Origin: Lineus longissimus
Taxonomy: Eukaryota > Nemertea > Pilidiophora > Heteronemertea > Lineidae
Length of the DNA stretch: 64,000 nucleotides
Reading direction: 5' to 3'
Assembly (NCBI RefSeq): GCF_910592395.1
Contig: NC_088319.1
Span: 3,534,001-3,598,000 of the forward strand
The notes beneath the pieces were generated by a model. It saw only the letters and a list, made by a program, of their open reading frames with translations, was not told the DNA's origin and searched no databases. Positions 21,501-33,300 of this stretch are shown one piece after another; positions within the stretch are counted from its first letter, which is position 1; each line of letters opens with the position of its first letter. The translations under genes were made by a program, and so were the position numbers.

Positions 21501-24500
21501 TGTGTCCTTTTATAATACCACATGTAGGTGTACACTGTCGGGTTACCCCTGCTTGCTTCACATGTCAATGTGACAGAACCACCTTCTCTCACTGTAGTCG
21601 GGGCTGATGATAATCTAGCAGTTGCTGGGTCTGAAAATAATATCACAATACATGTACAACGAAAAAATTAATGCTGATTTTGAGCAACGTAGGGTTAAAA
21701 AAAGGGTAGCATTTTTTGTTTAGCCTACTGTTACATTATAGCATGGGATTGACAGTGTGTCATGAAAACCTGGATTCACTTATTAAAAAGGACCAAACAG
21801 CAAGGTGAGGTGGATCCGGACTGCATATAAATATACAACTTACATATTACACTGTATGTCTTTATGCCTGAAGCCATATCCAAGGCGGGATACCCAGTAA
21901 CCTTCGCCACACAGTAGTACTCAGCCTGGTTGTCTTCTTTAGCCATCACCCTGTCTTGACCTTGGGCGACCTCTACTGGTGTTCCGCCTGACCTCTTGAA
22001 GTAGATCTTCACGGTCGGGATGGGGTTGCCGCCAGAGACTGTGCAGGAGAACTTGTCCTTGTCTCCAACATGGGACGAGGTGTTTCCAGATGACACGACC
22101 ACGGAATCAGCCTTGTCTGAAACGATGATGCTGCAGGTATTTTAGATAATGATCAGAGGCAATAAGCTATCAGTTCTGTAGTTTCACATTGTTTCAACAG
22201 TAATGTCGCCATAGGTTCTATTGCCATAAGACCTTGTCCCTTCTTGCCATATGAAAAAGGTGTTGATTTAATAAATCGATTTAAGCTTTGGCATCGTCGG
22301 TGTAGTCTGATTCACATGTATTTCAACAAAGACTTTCATAACGTATGGTACAACTATAGGTCTGGCATAATTTCAGCAGGGCTATGATTATAATTTTACT
22401 ACCCTGCCTTAAGTTTTCTCATTGTAATTCTATTTTGGTCTACGTGAAATGTTCACTGAATTTCTTTTGAACTTCCTGGTCTTTTAATTGTTTGCATCGC
22501 CACATTACACGATGGCTAATGCTATCTGTTTACCACAGAAAAAAGTGCTTACCTGGAGAGGAAATGACGACACAAAAGAAGCATACAAAATATTAGTTCA
22601 TTGTGATCGAGGGGCGTAAGGCCCGCATTCATAATTTTTATCCATTTGTACCCCTCAAACTCTGCAATGTGATGGCCTTAATTGTTTCTATTTGGTTGGT
22701 AAACCAAACCAAGGTAAACCAATACCTTTACCAACTTACCGTGCATTAGACATGATAAAATTCACCAACGAAGAGCAATGAATAAAAATCAGTTTGAGCA
22801 TTGTAACGTCACGATTATATCTTTTCACATTTATAAACTGGGCTACATAAACATGTATATGCATTTCGGAGTTTCAACCAGGAAGTACGATGTACATATC
22901 ATTTTTAGTGTCAACACTGTTTCTCATATTGTGCCTTCATGTGTAAAATGTCACGTGGAGCGGTAAAAAGGCTTATTCTTATTCGAATGGGAAAATATGG
23001 AAAAATTAACCTACTTACAATAAACGACTAATGTCGTATCATTGCTTGTTGAAGAGCCAGCACTATTTCGAGCAACGCACTCATAAACACCAGCACTCTC
23101 CTTCGTCACTTGGAAGTCGTAAGTCAACGATGTCGTCACTTTTGTACCATCTTTGTACCAATCGTAAGTGTCTCCAGAGGGCGAGGCCCCACACTTCAAG
23201 TCGAGTTGAGTGCCAGGAGAGACTGGTCCAGGTGGAAACCCGGTTATTTGGGGTTTGCCTGGTTTCACTGAAAAAGTATCATCTGATCGTTGAAGGTGTT
23301 TAAGAATACCGACCCTTTTCGTGACTTCGACTGGCAAAGCGTGTTAAATTTTGCTTGCCTCTGTTTACACTTCATGATTCGGTAGAATTTTTCCTTGAAT
23401 CGATTTTTTACGATGAAATGGTACCACTACTCAACCAAAGATGTATAGGCTATTGCAGTACCTTGGGCTCTCAAAATTTAAGTAACAAAAATATTGTTCA
23501 TACGTAATATACATGCGCATCAATGGCCATGGTATTTGCAGCCACCTGCTACAGGCACTGAAAATTAAGAAACAGTCACTGATAGTCGGTGTCGATGAAA
23601 CGTTTTATTTGTATGCTCTTCGTTCCTTTATACAGGCGAAAGTTATTTGATTACAAAAAGGGCGCAGAAATGCTTTACCTTGCACAACTGGCTTGACTGG
23701 GTTACTGTTGCAGCTTAGACCGATATCCTGACAAATCCAGTAAGCAGAATCATAAGGCTGAGCATTGGTGACTTGTAGATTGAATGTCTTTGTCGGTGAT
23801 GAGATGCTTGGTGGACTGCAGCTGCTCCAACTGTAGCGTGGGTTACTTGGAGCATGGCATCCCTTGCTATTTGCTGCAGCTACATCTAAAGCAGCAGATA
23901 AAGCATCAGCCCCCTTTAACAATTTTACATGAAATCCACTAGGATTGTTTATGTAACAGTTGAGGGTGAATGTACTTCCGATGGCAGGTTTGGGTGGTGA
24001 AACACTCACAGTATACAAGGAACCTGGAAGTGAAAGAAATTGCAACAAAGAGAAAGTATGAACTGACTTTTTTATTTGACATATTGGGTCTTGTCTCTGT
24101 TGGTAAGAACAATGTAATTCACTTTACAAAATTGGTGAAGAAACGACATCATTGTAATGGAGGAATCACAAGAGTCTCTAGTCGGAGAACAATCACTGGA
24201 TAATGGCTACCTTTTCATTCGAGGCATCGTTATGAAAAATAAAATTCTAAACACACAGCGAGATTGCTGTAAAATAAATCGAACTCTATCTTTATATAGT
24301 TTTACTGAGCAAAAGAACCTCTTGTAGTCTATTTCATTTGACGTAGTTTCATGTAAAACCTTTGTTAGAACGCCCGCAAGGACGTGGACATTTACTTCTC
24401 AGAAGCCTATATTATTGAATAACTCACATGGTGTATAGACATACAGATCTCCCCATTCGCTGTCTCTTGTTCCGGCCGAGTTCGATGCTCGACACAGGTA

Positions 24501-25414
24501 CTTCCCACTGACAGGCTCTGCAGGGTTACCTGGGTGGAACACTTTCTTCTCAGTCACTCGATTGAAGATATACTTCTGACTTGTACCAATGGGTCCTTTG
24601 GGTTCCCAATTCTCTACACCATTAGCAATCGAGTATTTATACCATTTATAGGTGATGGTCCCGGCATCAGGTTGAGACACATCACAGACGAGTTCACGGT
24701 TGGAGCCGATAGAAGCAGGTTCAAACCCAGATAAAACAGGTGTCTTTGGTGGAACTAAAACATTATAGACAGTAAGCCGTTATAAGTTGCATTTACGTCT
24801 TACTTGTAAAATATCTTCTCTTTTGATGACGTTAGTTGATATATATCCAGCCTCAACGACTAAATAATCCGCCAACTTTCGCGGCTCTCAATCTTTTTCA
24901 CGCAAATTTTGGAAATATTAAAATGTCCACTATTTTTAATTGGTTGATTAAGGAATCCTTAAATTTTTTCAAATGAAATGCATATTTTTACGATTTTTAT
25001 TTTAGCGAATCAGGATATTCACCAACTTCGCGAAAAAAAACACCCGCAAATATAAGGCTAAAATATAATCTAAAATAATATAGTGCTTACTTTTTCTGTT
25101 GGCGTTCGTGTTATTATACTTTTCTTGTCAGAAACAGTAAATTCGGTGCTGATCATGATTCTGGTTGCTTCAAGCACCTGTGATCTACTTCACGGATCGT
25201 GGTTGAATAGTTCGAAAATGGCGGCCTCTTTTGGTAGCCAATGAACCCAGTTACGCAACTGCGCAGAAGTCTAATTATTCAAAGAGATTTTCAATTTTCA
25301 ATTTTCGAGTTAACGATAAATGTTATGTGTTATTAGTTACTCACCAATCAGATAACCGAGAGGTATGAACGGAGAAACTAAGATAAAGCTCACGACGAAT
25401 ACATCAACAGCCAT
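15597..25414 (-). CDS. Gene A: IgSF receptor with SAM-like tail and premature stop
   Basis: Exons from 5': signal peptide 25345-25414; Ig1 24428-24754; Ig2 23679-24023; Ig3 23019-23267; Ig4 21844-22116; Ig7-type 21367-21630; Ig8-type 19526-19816; FN3 plus transmembrane 18385-18873; tail exons 18074-18187 (VYMNV), 17502-17561 (VYVNG), 17225-17293 (VIYDDT), 16687-16938 (SAM-like), 15967-16025 (PYDEM, QYAAL), 15597-15647 (TYAELKPSA, stop). All join in frame for 970 residues if the TAG at 18752-18754 is read through; otherwise the product is a 646-residue ectodomain without a membrane anchor. Compared with B and C it lacks Ig5, Ig6 and the first FN3 exon. Two donors (at exons 19526 and 16687) are GC rather than GT, in perfect CAG|GCAAGT context. 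Likely a cell-surface or secreted recognition receptor; could be a pseudogene in this haplotype. Confidence 0.8.
16394..16501 (-). pseudogene. Partial duplicate of the SAM-like exon
   Basis: Minus-strand translation repeats the end of the SAM exon (KPLAQEALIRKLVKDIN...GKKPGGPTG) with a few changes, including the same GC donor. The first two thirds of the exon and its acceptor are missing. The flank is also repeated: 16075-16160 matches 16508-16590, and 16294-16390 matches 16598-16690. So a local duplication of about 300-430 bp tore the exon. Use as an alternative exon is possible but no good acceptor is seen. Confidence 0.7.
16687..16938 (-). CDS. SAM-like domain exon in the gene A tail
   Basis: 84 codons, phase 1 on both sides. 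The acceptor follows a TTTCAG; the donor is CAG|GCAAGT. The peptide begins DMSVEDFKQWLLSKYV, then has STYECLAKNGF, LQREDIEKMKI and ALIRKLVKDIND. The spacing of W, the hydrophobic pairs and the EDI/KMKI block fits a SAM (sterile alpha motif) helix bundle of about 65 residues, followed by a Ser/Gly/Lys-rich linker. SAM domains self-associate or dimerise with partners, so this exon could cluster the receptor tail. It is absent from B, C and D. The alternative that the frame simply runs on to a stop after GKYHYQ (reading through the GC donor) would give a shorter tail. Confidence 0.68.
18385..18873 (-). CDS. Gene A FN3 plus transmembrane exon with in-frame TAG
   Basis: 489 nt, in frame with both neighbours by splice phase. 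After FKFCLPG the codon at 18752-18754 is TAG, where D has CAG (CGPGQAPKTTGC) and B and C have CAG or ACG-type codons in the same stretch. Downstream the frame continues intact through an FN3 strand (YTIHVTHATTTYVFY), a Thr/Ser/Pro stalk longer than in B-D (two SPVLP-like repeats), GGMIAGVVVAVV, the transmembrane helix and LHRRNMACLAG. The preserved downstream frame argues for a recent nonsense change, a base error, or a regulated stop. Confidence 0.8.
20188..21205. mobile_element. Non-autonomous pogo-like DNA transposon, 1018 bp
   Basis: Termini CAGTGGAACCCCGGT and ACCGGGGTTCCACTG are inverted repeats flanked by TA on both sides, as in Tc1/mariner-pogo elements. Subterminal blocks repeat ggtcgtgttaccggggtgg motifs in both orientations. 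No transposase frame is present. It lies in the gene A intron between the Ig7-type and Ig8-type exons and is absent from B, C and D. Confidence 0.85.
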
Positions 25415-25742
25415 GTTTAGTTCACTCCGACATAATAACATCTAAATGGACGAGCCCTTTAAATTTTCTCTTCTGGTTTTCATTACAAGAAGATATTATT
25501 CAATGTAGGTCATAGCATTCAGGCTGTGCATTGATCAAATATTGACTATTGATATAGCATATATATTTTTAGAGCTTTTTAAGTGAACTGGGCCGTGGAA
25601 CATATATCAATACCAAGCTAGAAAAAAACAGAGTTTTTGATTAGCATAGTCATGTGAGTCTCGACAATGAATGGCTGTGAGACAGAAAAAAGGTTTTTTC
25701 ATGTGTGGATCGTCCAGAGTAACGTTGAGTACTTCCTTTTAA

Positions 25743-26064
25743 TAATTATGAGACTTATATAGCGCAAAATCCAACGGGTTTCAGTCGCTCAAAGCGCTTC
25801 GCATTATTACCCCTAGCTATTGGCCTGTACATTCGTGGTTCAAGCTCTACTCTCTGGCAGTATTACAGGTCCGAGCTGCAGCTATACAGCGTTCAGGATT
25901 AACAGTGTGCCAACTCTGCCAGCTAGGTACCCATTTACTCCTGGGTGGAGAGAAGCAAGTAGAGTTAAGTGCCTTGCTCAAAGACACAAAGACGAAACAG
26001 GAGTGACACTTCCGACCCACGACCTCCTGATTATGAGCCCGGTGCTCTAACCACTACGCCACTG
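25743..26064 (-). mobile_element. tRNA-derived SINE upstream of gene A
   Basis: On the minus strand it begins with a tRNA-like head (GTGGCGTAGTGGTTAGAGC as A box, GGTCGTGGGT as B box), passes through a central region (containing gagcaaggcacttaactct) and ends in a tail with gcgctatataagtctcata and an AT run. It is about 320 bp and sits 0.33 kb upstream of gene A exon 1, in a spacer where B, C and D have no such insert. It may alter the gene A promoter. Confidence 0.75.
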
Positions 26065-26167
26065 ATCTTCCCTATTCTTGGCCGGTGTAGAAGTTTAAAA
26101 TGTCCTAGGATAGAATGCCCGAGAAACAAAGGATTCTATTATGCGCTTCAATCTCTGAGCTATTGAC

Positions 26168-26537
26168 GGTGGAGATGACCACGGTTAGCATTGGCGCGAG
26201 TCACATCATTTGGTGGCATTCACATTTTGGTCAATTTTTGGTACAAGTTTCCGATGTTCACTTTGTTGGTAAGATATCAGCGGGGGATACGAACTGTCAG
26301 GAAGTCCCCATATTATTTGGTGTTGGGTTTTGCGGCGGACTGATAATAATGATATCGTCAAGGATCCCCTGATTTCACACAAAATCCAGACCTTAACTGG
26401 CACTTTTTTCCTATCAGCTTACATGACATTAGTCACTGCCGTGACCCTGACGACATTTCAACCAGAAAACTGAGAAAGAAAACATGTTAACCTGTCTTGC
26501 TGTGTTTCTCAAGCAATGAAAAAGGGAAGCACCGGTG
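26168..26537. other. Inverted copy of the conserved intergenic block
   Basis: This segment matches the reverse complement of about 37745-38130 (B/C spacer), and of the equivalent C/D and D/E spacers. Flanking sequence on the right (caagtgcagaacatgcagaacg, from about 26617) is in the normal orientation. Hence a local inversion of about 0.37 kb in the A/B spacer. Both ends carry a ccggtg/caccgg word. Confidence 0.8.
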
Positions 26538-26705
26538 TAACAGTAACAAATGCCCCCCTGGAAAAAGTTTCCGGCCCTATTGTATTCTGCAATATGGTTC
26601 TATAGAGACCCTCACCAAGTGCAGAACATGCAGAACGAAGCATGCCTGTCAGTCACATTCATATAACACTGAATACAACAGACTGCGAAATCTTGGAACG
26701 AACAT

Positions 26706-26841
26706 TACGAACATTAGAATTGTTTTTTGTTGTCAAAGACTATATACTTCTTATAGAGACTCTGTTTTTGTTAAGCGCCTTTGAACGGCCCAATATAGGA
26801 CTGATAAGGGCGCTATATAAATGTGATACATAGATAGATAG
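26706..26841 (+). mobile_element. Short retroelement 3'-tail insertion
   Basis: Relative to the B/C spacer, 136 bp are inserted between two gaaca words. The insert ends with agggcgctatataaatgtg and a (GATA)n run, a typical LINE/SINE 3' end. No coding capacity. Confidence 0.6.
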
Positions 26842-26931
26842 AACAGTGCGTTATAAGTAATTCATGGAATCTGCAGGCCTGGCGTAACACAGACCAGCTG
26901 AACAATATTTAATGATTAAAAGATAATTAGT

Positions 26932-26937
26932 TTTATT
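26932..26937 (-). promoter_or_regulatory. Candidate polyadenylation signal, gene B
   Basis: AATAAA on the minus strand, about 0.42 kb after the gene B stop, in a block conserved in C (38306), D (51085) and the next copy (63333). Confidence 0.55.
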
Positions 26938-27350
26938 TTCTATGCATTTCAAATTTACATAACACTTACATGCCTATCATGAATATAATATACTCTCAAC
27001 TCGGCTCTATAAGACCAGGTTGATAATACCTCCCAATACACAATTTACAATGCCGACCTAATGTGATCAGCACTGCTGATGCAGTTACAAGTCTTATGTA
27101 TAATGGGGGGACAACTACATAAAATATGTTATGGTCACTCTTGTTTCGTGTTCACACACTTGACAGTGGTAAATATATACATACAGACGGGCTAGCTGTC
27201 CCCGGGGACGAGCTTTCCTCCAATTTACTTTGTAAATTAAAGAACAAAATATTTGAGCCAGGAATACATGAGTCATTTTCTCGTCTCACTCTGCATATGT
27301 GACACAAACCGGACAGTCGTGAAACCCTCTTTCATTTTCCGTCTAGATTT

Positions 27351-30300
27351 TCAATGTTTCAATTCAGCATACGTCTGGCTCGCGATCACATCAGGCTGAA
27401 AGAAAAATGAAACTTTTCCGGATTGTGTCAATTAAAGGCGTCAACTGTGAGGGAGGCGGGGTGGGGCAACAGCTATAAAGTTATACTGATTCTAAAAATG
27501 CTGATACATTTCGCTTCAGTGATAAACTTCTAAAAAAATGTGTCCTTTTCTATATGCCTTTGATCAAGACACTCAACACTGGCAACGCATACGATCACTA
27601 ATAAAGCCTCAAACTGTCTCGAAAAATCGGCAGCTCAGGCTCAACTCATTTTATCTTCATCTTAGGAAATGTGTTCTAAAAATTTCACGAATTACAAAAG
27701 ATTCTTTTCAATTTATATTTCTGAGGTGAAAATGACTTGAATCTGTTGGCCTAGGGACAAGCACATCAAAATGTCCTACATGATGTGCTCACGAGTACTA
27801 GCCAATCAGATCAACAGATTCCGATTAGAGGTACGATGTGATGTGATATATATGAGTCAATAAATAGTGTTCAAAGCGACGTCCTTCAACCCCAGAACGT
27901 TCTAGAGCTTTCAGAACTGGTGAAGTGCAGGCTTTGAAGGTCACCGAGTAACTCATTGCTAGTGATGCGACCATTGGTCATTTATTCGTCTTTGTTCTTC
28001 ATTGCTATCATTCAATTATCACGAGATTCATGATCAAATCCGCTCTACAAATTTATCCTTGATCAGTTTATGAACATTGCATTGTAACTAACAGCGAAAT
28101 ATATCAACACAACTGAGGAAGGGCATGACTGTATTCTCTTACCGTGATGTTCAAGTCAGCATATGGATTTTCCATTTCGTCATACGGATTTTCACCGCCA
28201 TCTGAAAAAGAGTAATGTCAGTGTTTCATATACATGTACATGTGCAATATAATCGATTAAGTGTATATCGCGTAGGTTACAGCGGGTATTTTGTACTTAC
28301 ATGGTAAGCTTGTGACTACTTACCTTTCACAGGATTCTGTTGAGGAGAATTCACATAAACCGGTTCATGTGGAGTATCGCCACCTAGGTGTGGAAAGAGG
28401 AAACTTTGGTATTGTATACTGAGTATTTGTATTTATAACTGTATATCAGTCTGTAGTAGTGAATGTACTGTACATATCACACGTAATGCAGATACCATGC
28501 ATCATTATTACGATAATGCCACAATTTGCCGCCCGATTTCTCTTCAATGTGCGAAAACTGAAAATGTTACCTTCAAATGCCCTGTTGACGACGTTCATGT
28601 ATAAAGGGTCATGAAAAACCGAATCAGCTTCCGTTTTGCCAGTTTTCCCATCATCATGGTTTGATTCATCGGGTTTATTTCGACCTTAAACATAAATGAA
28701 CCAGGTCGAAACAGGTATTACTAAGATTTCAGCCAAATCTGAAGAATCCTGTCCTGTCTAGAGTAGCAACTATAAAAAAAATTACAAAAACATTGCAAAT
28801 CTTGTACTTGTATATGAAAGTGAATATATCATAAATCGAACAATATAATAATCGTAGAAGAATCATATCGAGTCTTTCGCGCTGGGAGTATTCTCTCTAA
28901 ACTCACCAGCAAAGCATGCCATGTTCCTCCTATGTAGCACGACGACAACCACCACCACCATTGCTACCAGGATGACGACGGCGACAACCACGCCAGCTAT
29001 CATGCCACCATCAGGACTGCTTCCAGCCGGCACGGCCTGTTTAGGATGCACTTGACCAGAACTATAAGCAACATCATCGCCAATATACAAATCCATGTAG
29101 AAAACATAGGTCGTGGTCTCGTTTGTCACACTGACTGTGTAAGTTGACTTCGTTAGTCCCTGGTTATTAAAGCGAATCGAGCTGCAGCCTGTTGTTTTTG
29201 GTGTCTGACTCGGCCCACAGAACTTCAGCTGGAAACCTGTGTACCCCCGAATCGGCGGCCCGAACACGACCGTCACCAGTCTCCCGTTACGGGTGATCTT
29301 AATGGTCGGGGCATTTGGAGCAGCTGAAAAAGTTTTTGACAATGTTTTTTTATGATTAGAGATCAAGTCACATGAGGACAACGAAATCCAAAATGGGACT
29401 CCTTATTTTGAAGGTTGTGGTAGGCAACTATCATTTTTTTAATACTTGCTCACGTCGTTGCCAAGTACCTTCGTCCTCTGGTTTGTATTTTCATCAAGAG
29501 GTCATGAGAAAGTTGTTTGAAAGAGTTGTAGTGTACGTCGACGTTACTTCTCGAGCTTTCCAATGGCAATTTTCGCAAATGGGCTATAGTCTCTTTGATT
29601 ACTTTTTGACTAATTTAGCAATAAATGACAGACAGAAAAAATTAAAAAATATATCTTGGCTGACCTGGTGTCTGTACTTTAAGTACGTCTCCATAGCCAC
29701 TGCTACCATATTCGTTGTCCGCTTTAACCCGGAATTCATACATCGAATTGCTCTTCAGTCCTGCTATTTTTCTCACTACATCTTTCGCAAAGCACGGGTC
29801 AGCTATATTGATGTATCTGTCGATAGTGCTTCCACTTTTGCTCTCGATGGTAAACTGCTGTTGTGATCTGCCATTGAAGTTACTCCTAAAGGTCAAGGTC
29901 ACTGAAACTGCACTAACGTTGTCTGCTTTCAGACAGCACGGAATGCGTGGTGGACCTAGAAACCAATAACGAAAAATTAAGGTAATGTGTCACAAATGAG
30001 CCATATTGGGAAAATGAAGAATATAAAGACATTTTCCCCAGTCATAAGCAGTGCCACTTTATCATGGAATGGACTATGGTCTCTCCTTTTGACTTCTCTG
30101 GCTATAAACGTGACGCCTGTCAGAAAACATTTAAAAAATAGATTGGCTAACCTAGTATTATTTTGAGTACACACCCCTTTCTTTCATTTCTGGCATTCTC
30201 AGCTCCATTCATAAACCCCCAAAGAAATTTCTATCGGCAGAGTAAATTATTTCATAAAAATTCAGCTGAAGGGACTGACTAAGCTGGAAGTGCACAGTAT

Positions 30301-33300
30301 GTTGTCTCATGTTTTCAGCATACCTTCGCGGAGAAGTTCAAAAGCAAAATATGACATTCCAACAGAATTAGTCACTTTGGCGATGTAGTTTCCATAGTCT
30401 GGAGTCGCTACAGATCCCTTGCTCAGTGTGTATGCCCCATTTACTTCTGCGGGGATGAAGTTTTCCCCGGTTGCCATCTTGTGATTTGGGTGATACCACG
30501 TAACATTCGTTGGTCGAGGGTTGGCGATGACGTTGAGTGTAAACATGACTGGTCTTAATGGTGTGCTTTCAACGGTGAGGAGTCTTGGCAGATTGGGATC
30601 CCATTTTGCTTTGTCTGCAAGTGTATGAAACGAGACAGTGAGAACAACTTTTAAATTATCTGAGCATAAACTTGAAACCCGCCAAGTCTCGTCCGTTAGT
30701 GTGAGTCATAATGTAAATTATAGAGAAAAACTAACCCGTGGAAGGGTCGTCGCAATCACGTATTTCAAATACATTTTTCAAATAAATCCAAGGGCATGGC
30801 CATACATTGTAACTAACCTAACGGACATCAATTCATCAGTCAAACCCAAGGCATGACCTCTAGTCAAATGCATAGACTCTGCACACCCTGTATGATAGAG
30901 CTGTCTTGGGAACATGATATCTATGGTGTTCCTGTATGGAGCACTTGATGTAATTTGACATTCTTAGACGACGGGCTAATAATATTCATTATACATATAT
31001 TACTTGCAAACCATGTTTAGACCAATTTGGAGTCCCATATTACTTGCTAATCAATATAACAAGATAAAAATTAGACCAATTTAAAAATTTACATGCAATG
31101 CTTAGAAATATATTGAAACAGTTCTGCAGGTCCTTCGTACTCACATAAAACATCCAATTTTAATGATGCATCAGCTACGCCACCTGGAGAATAGTTGACC
31201 GCATGACAGCGATACTCCCCACTTCCGTTGTAGTGAATTGATGATATTCTGTAGTCTTTTGAAGTCAAATTCGGTATCTGTGTCATGTTATAATACCATA
31301 TGTAGGTGTACGCTGTCGGGTTACCCCCTCTTGCTTCACATGTCAATATGACAGTATCACCTTCTTTCACTGTAGTCGGGCCTGATGATATTTGGGCATA
31401 TATTTTGGCGGTCGCTGGGTCTGAAAATACTATCACAATTTATAGGGATGGAAGTATCAATAGTGAGTAAGGCTGTGATTTATAGAGTTACTTTTTCACA
31501 TGTCACGTGTCACCGTTCACTTTTCATGCGTGACATGAAGAACGAACAAGTCATTTCCAAAGAGCGCGCTACATACGATTCATTGGGTCACCTTTCACCC
31601 TCACGTCGTGTTTTCAGGCCTAAGTCAGTTAACCCGTGACAAGTGAATCACGACAAGTGACAAAGTGAACCCCATACAACTCCGGCTAAGAGTGTTAATA
31701 CAACCACGATATCGAGAGTGCATATCATAATTTGGAAACCATAATTCTCAATCAATGTTTGTACAAGAAGTGATTTTTTCAGTGTCTGCACATGTAAATA
31801 CATTTTACAGTACATTACATTCGCTTCAACTAATGGGGAGAAACACTGTAACATATGATGTAAACGTCACTGTTTTGCAGAACTAATACATACAATATAC
31901 ATTAACTGAAGTTGTCTGTTCCATCTGGAATGACCCATCACGAACCTCGCATTTGAACACAGCCTGTGTGTCCAACCTATTGGCTGTCACAACCAAAGTA
32001 CTCTTCCTAATCCTGCCATTGTATTCAGCAACCCTAACTTCAGATGTTATCCCCGACGTCAGTTGCTCCCAGGTTCCTCCTGTCCTCTTCCGGTGGAACT
32101 GGATATTCGCAACCGGGTTGGCGCTGTTTGTCTCACAGATGATCGTGATCAGTTTCCCCTCGTGGATCACTCTCGGTGGTATTTGTAGCAAAGTTATCTT
32201 TGATGGGTTAACTACAAGTGGAAGGTGGAGTGATGTTCTGAACAGAATGGTAGGTAATGCATAGATTGCACTTAACAAACTGATATGCATGTTGGGTTTA
32301 TAACCTGCTGTCAAGTGTGTGTTTGCTATTTTTCATCGAATAATCTCAATCACGGTAAAGATGTTTCGAAAACATGTTCAGAAATGCGTTATTTGCGAAT
32401 GATTTGCTGTGTTCTTGATATTGACCTTTAATACCACATGTTGTCGTTCGAATTTGCTGCCAGAACTTTTAAATCCATTTACAATAAATTCATATTTTAT
32501 CGTACGTTGTTCATCTACTCATATTTTTACAAACATTCTTGTAAAAATGGAATAAATAACTACATGTACCAGTACATAACGATGACTCATCTTACACGTT
32601 TTGGAGGCTTTTCTGACTTCTTAACGGTTTCTCCAACTTTTCCCTGATTTATTAAGTGTGACTTTGTCCGACTTTTCCCCGAAATGTCGGATTTCTAGGG
32701 AAAACAAGTGAGAGAAATCGTTAAGAAGTCGGAAAAAGTCTCCTACTGGTGTTTAGTCAGCACTTCAGATTCTCGGTTCTGTGCAAGTTGGTTCATCTAC
32801 TCACATTTTACATACATTATGGTATCGGTTATTGTCGTAAAGCCATGACCAGTCAGGGAGTAGGTGGTTATACATCTTATCGCTGCACCATTCATTGTCT
32901 TTGCTGCAGTAACAGACCACTCACTGATCCTGATCTTTCCACCGTACACACCATTCCTCTCGGATGATGCGATTCCGGTTGTGACATCTCGCCATGAAGA
33001 ACCAGTAATATGATGATACCACTTGATGTAGGTAACTGGGTTACTCTCATCCGTCTCACATGTGAACTTCTTTACCTGACCAGCCTGGACAGCAGCGGTC
33101 GGGTTATTGAGAAAGGAAACCTTGGTGTTTGAAACTGAAAAGGAATCGCAAGAAATTATCTTCGCCTTCTTTTCCATATTTTTACCTATCGGGATAAACA
33201 ATACTTTAAAATGGCCGAGTTAGAGGTTTATAACAATTTCCTCACGCTCTTAATGCAGAAGTAGACTGAAATTTTGCAAGAGATAAAACGTACATGTTAC

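Noticed and set aside
27538-27729. 63-codon plus-strand frame, also at 38914-39105
   Set aside because: Present in two copies only because B and C introns are near-identical; it lies antisense in an intron, has no domain, and is interrupted by a small deletion in gene D.
29372-29866. 164-codon plus-strand frame
   Set aside because: Runs antisense over the FN3a exon and an intron of gene B; the minus-strand FN3 reading explains the coding signal.
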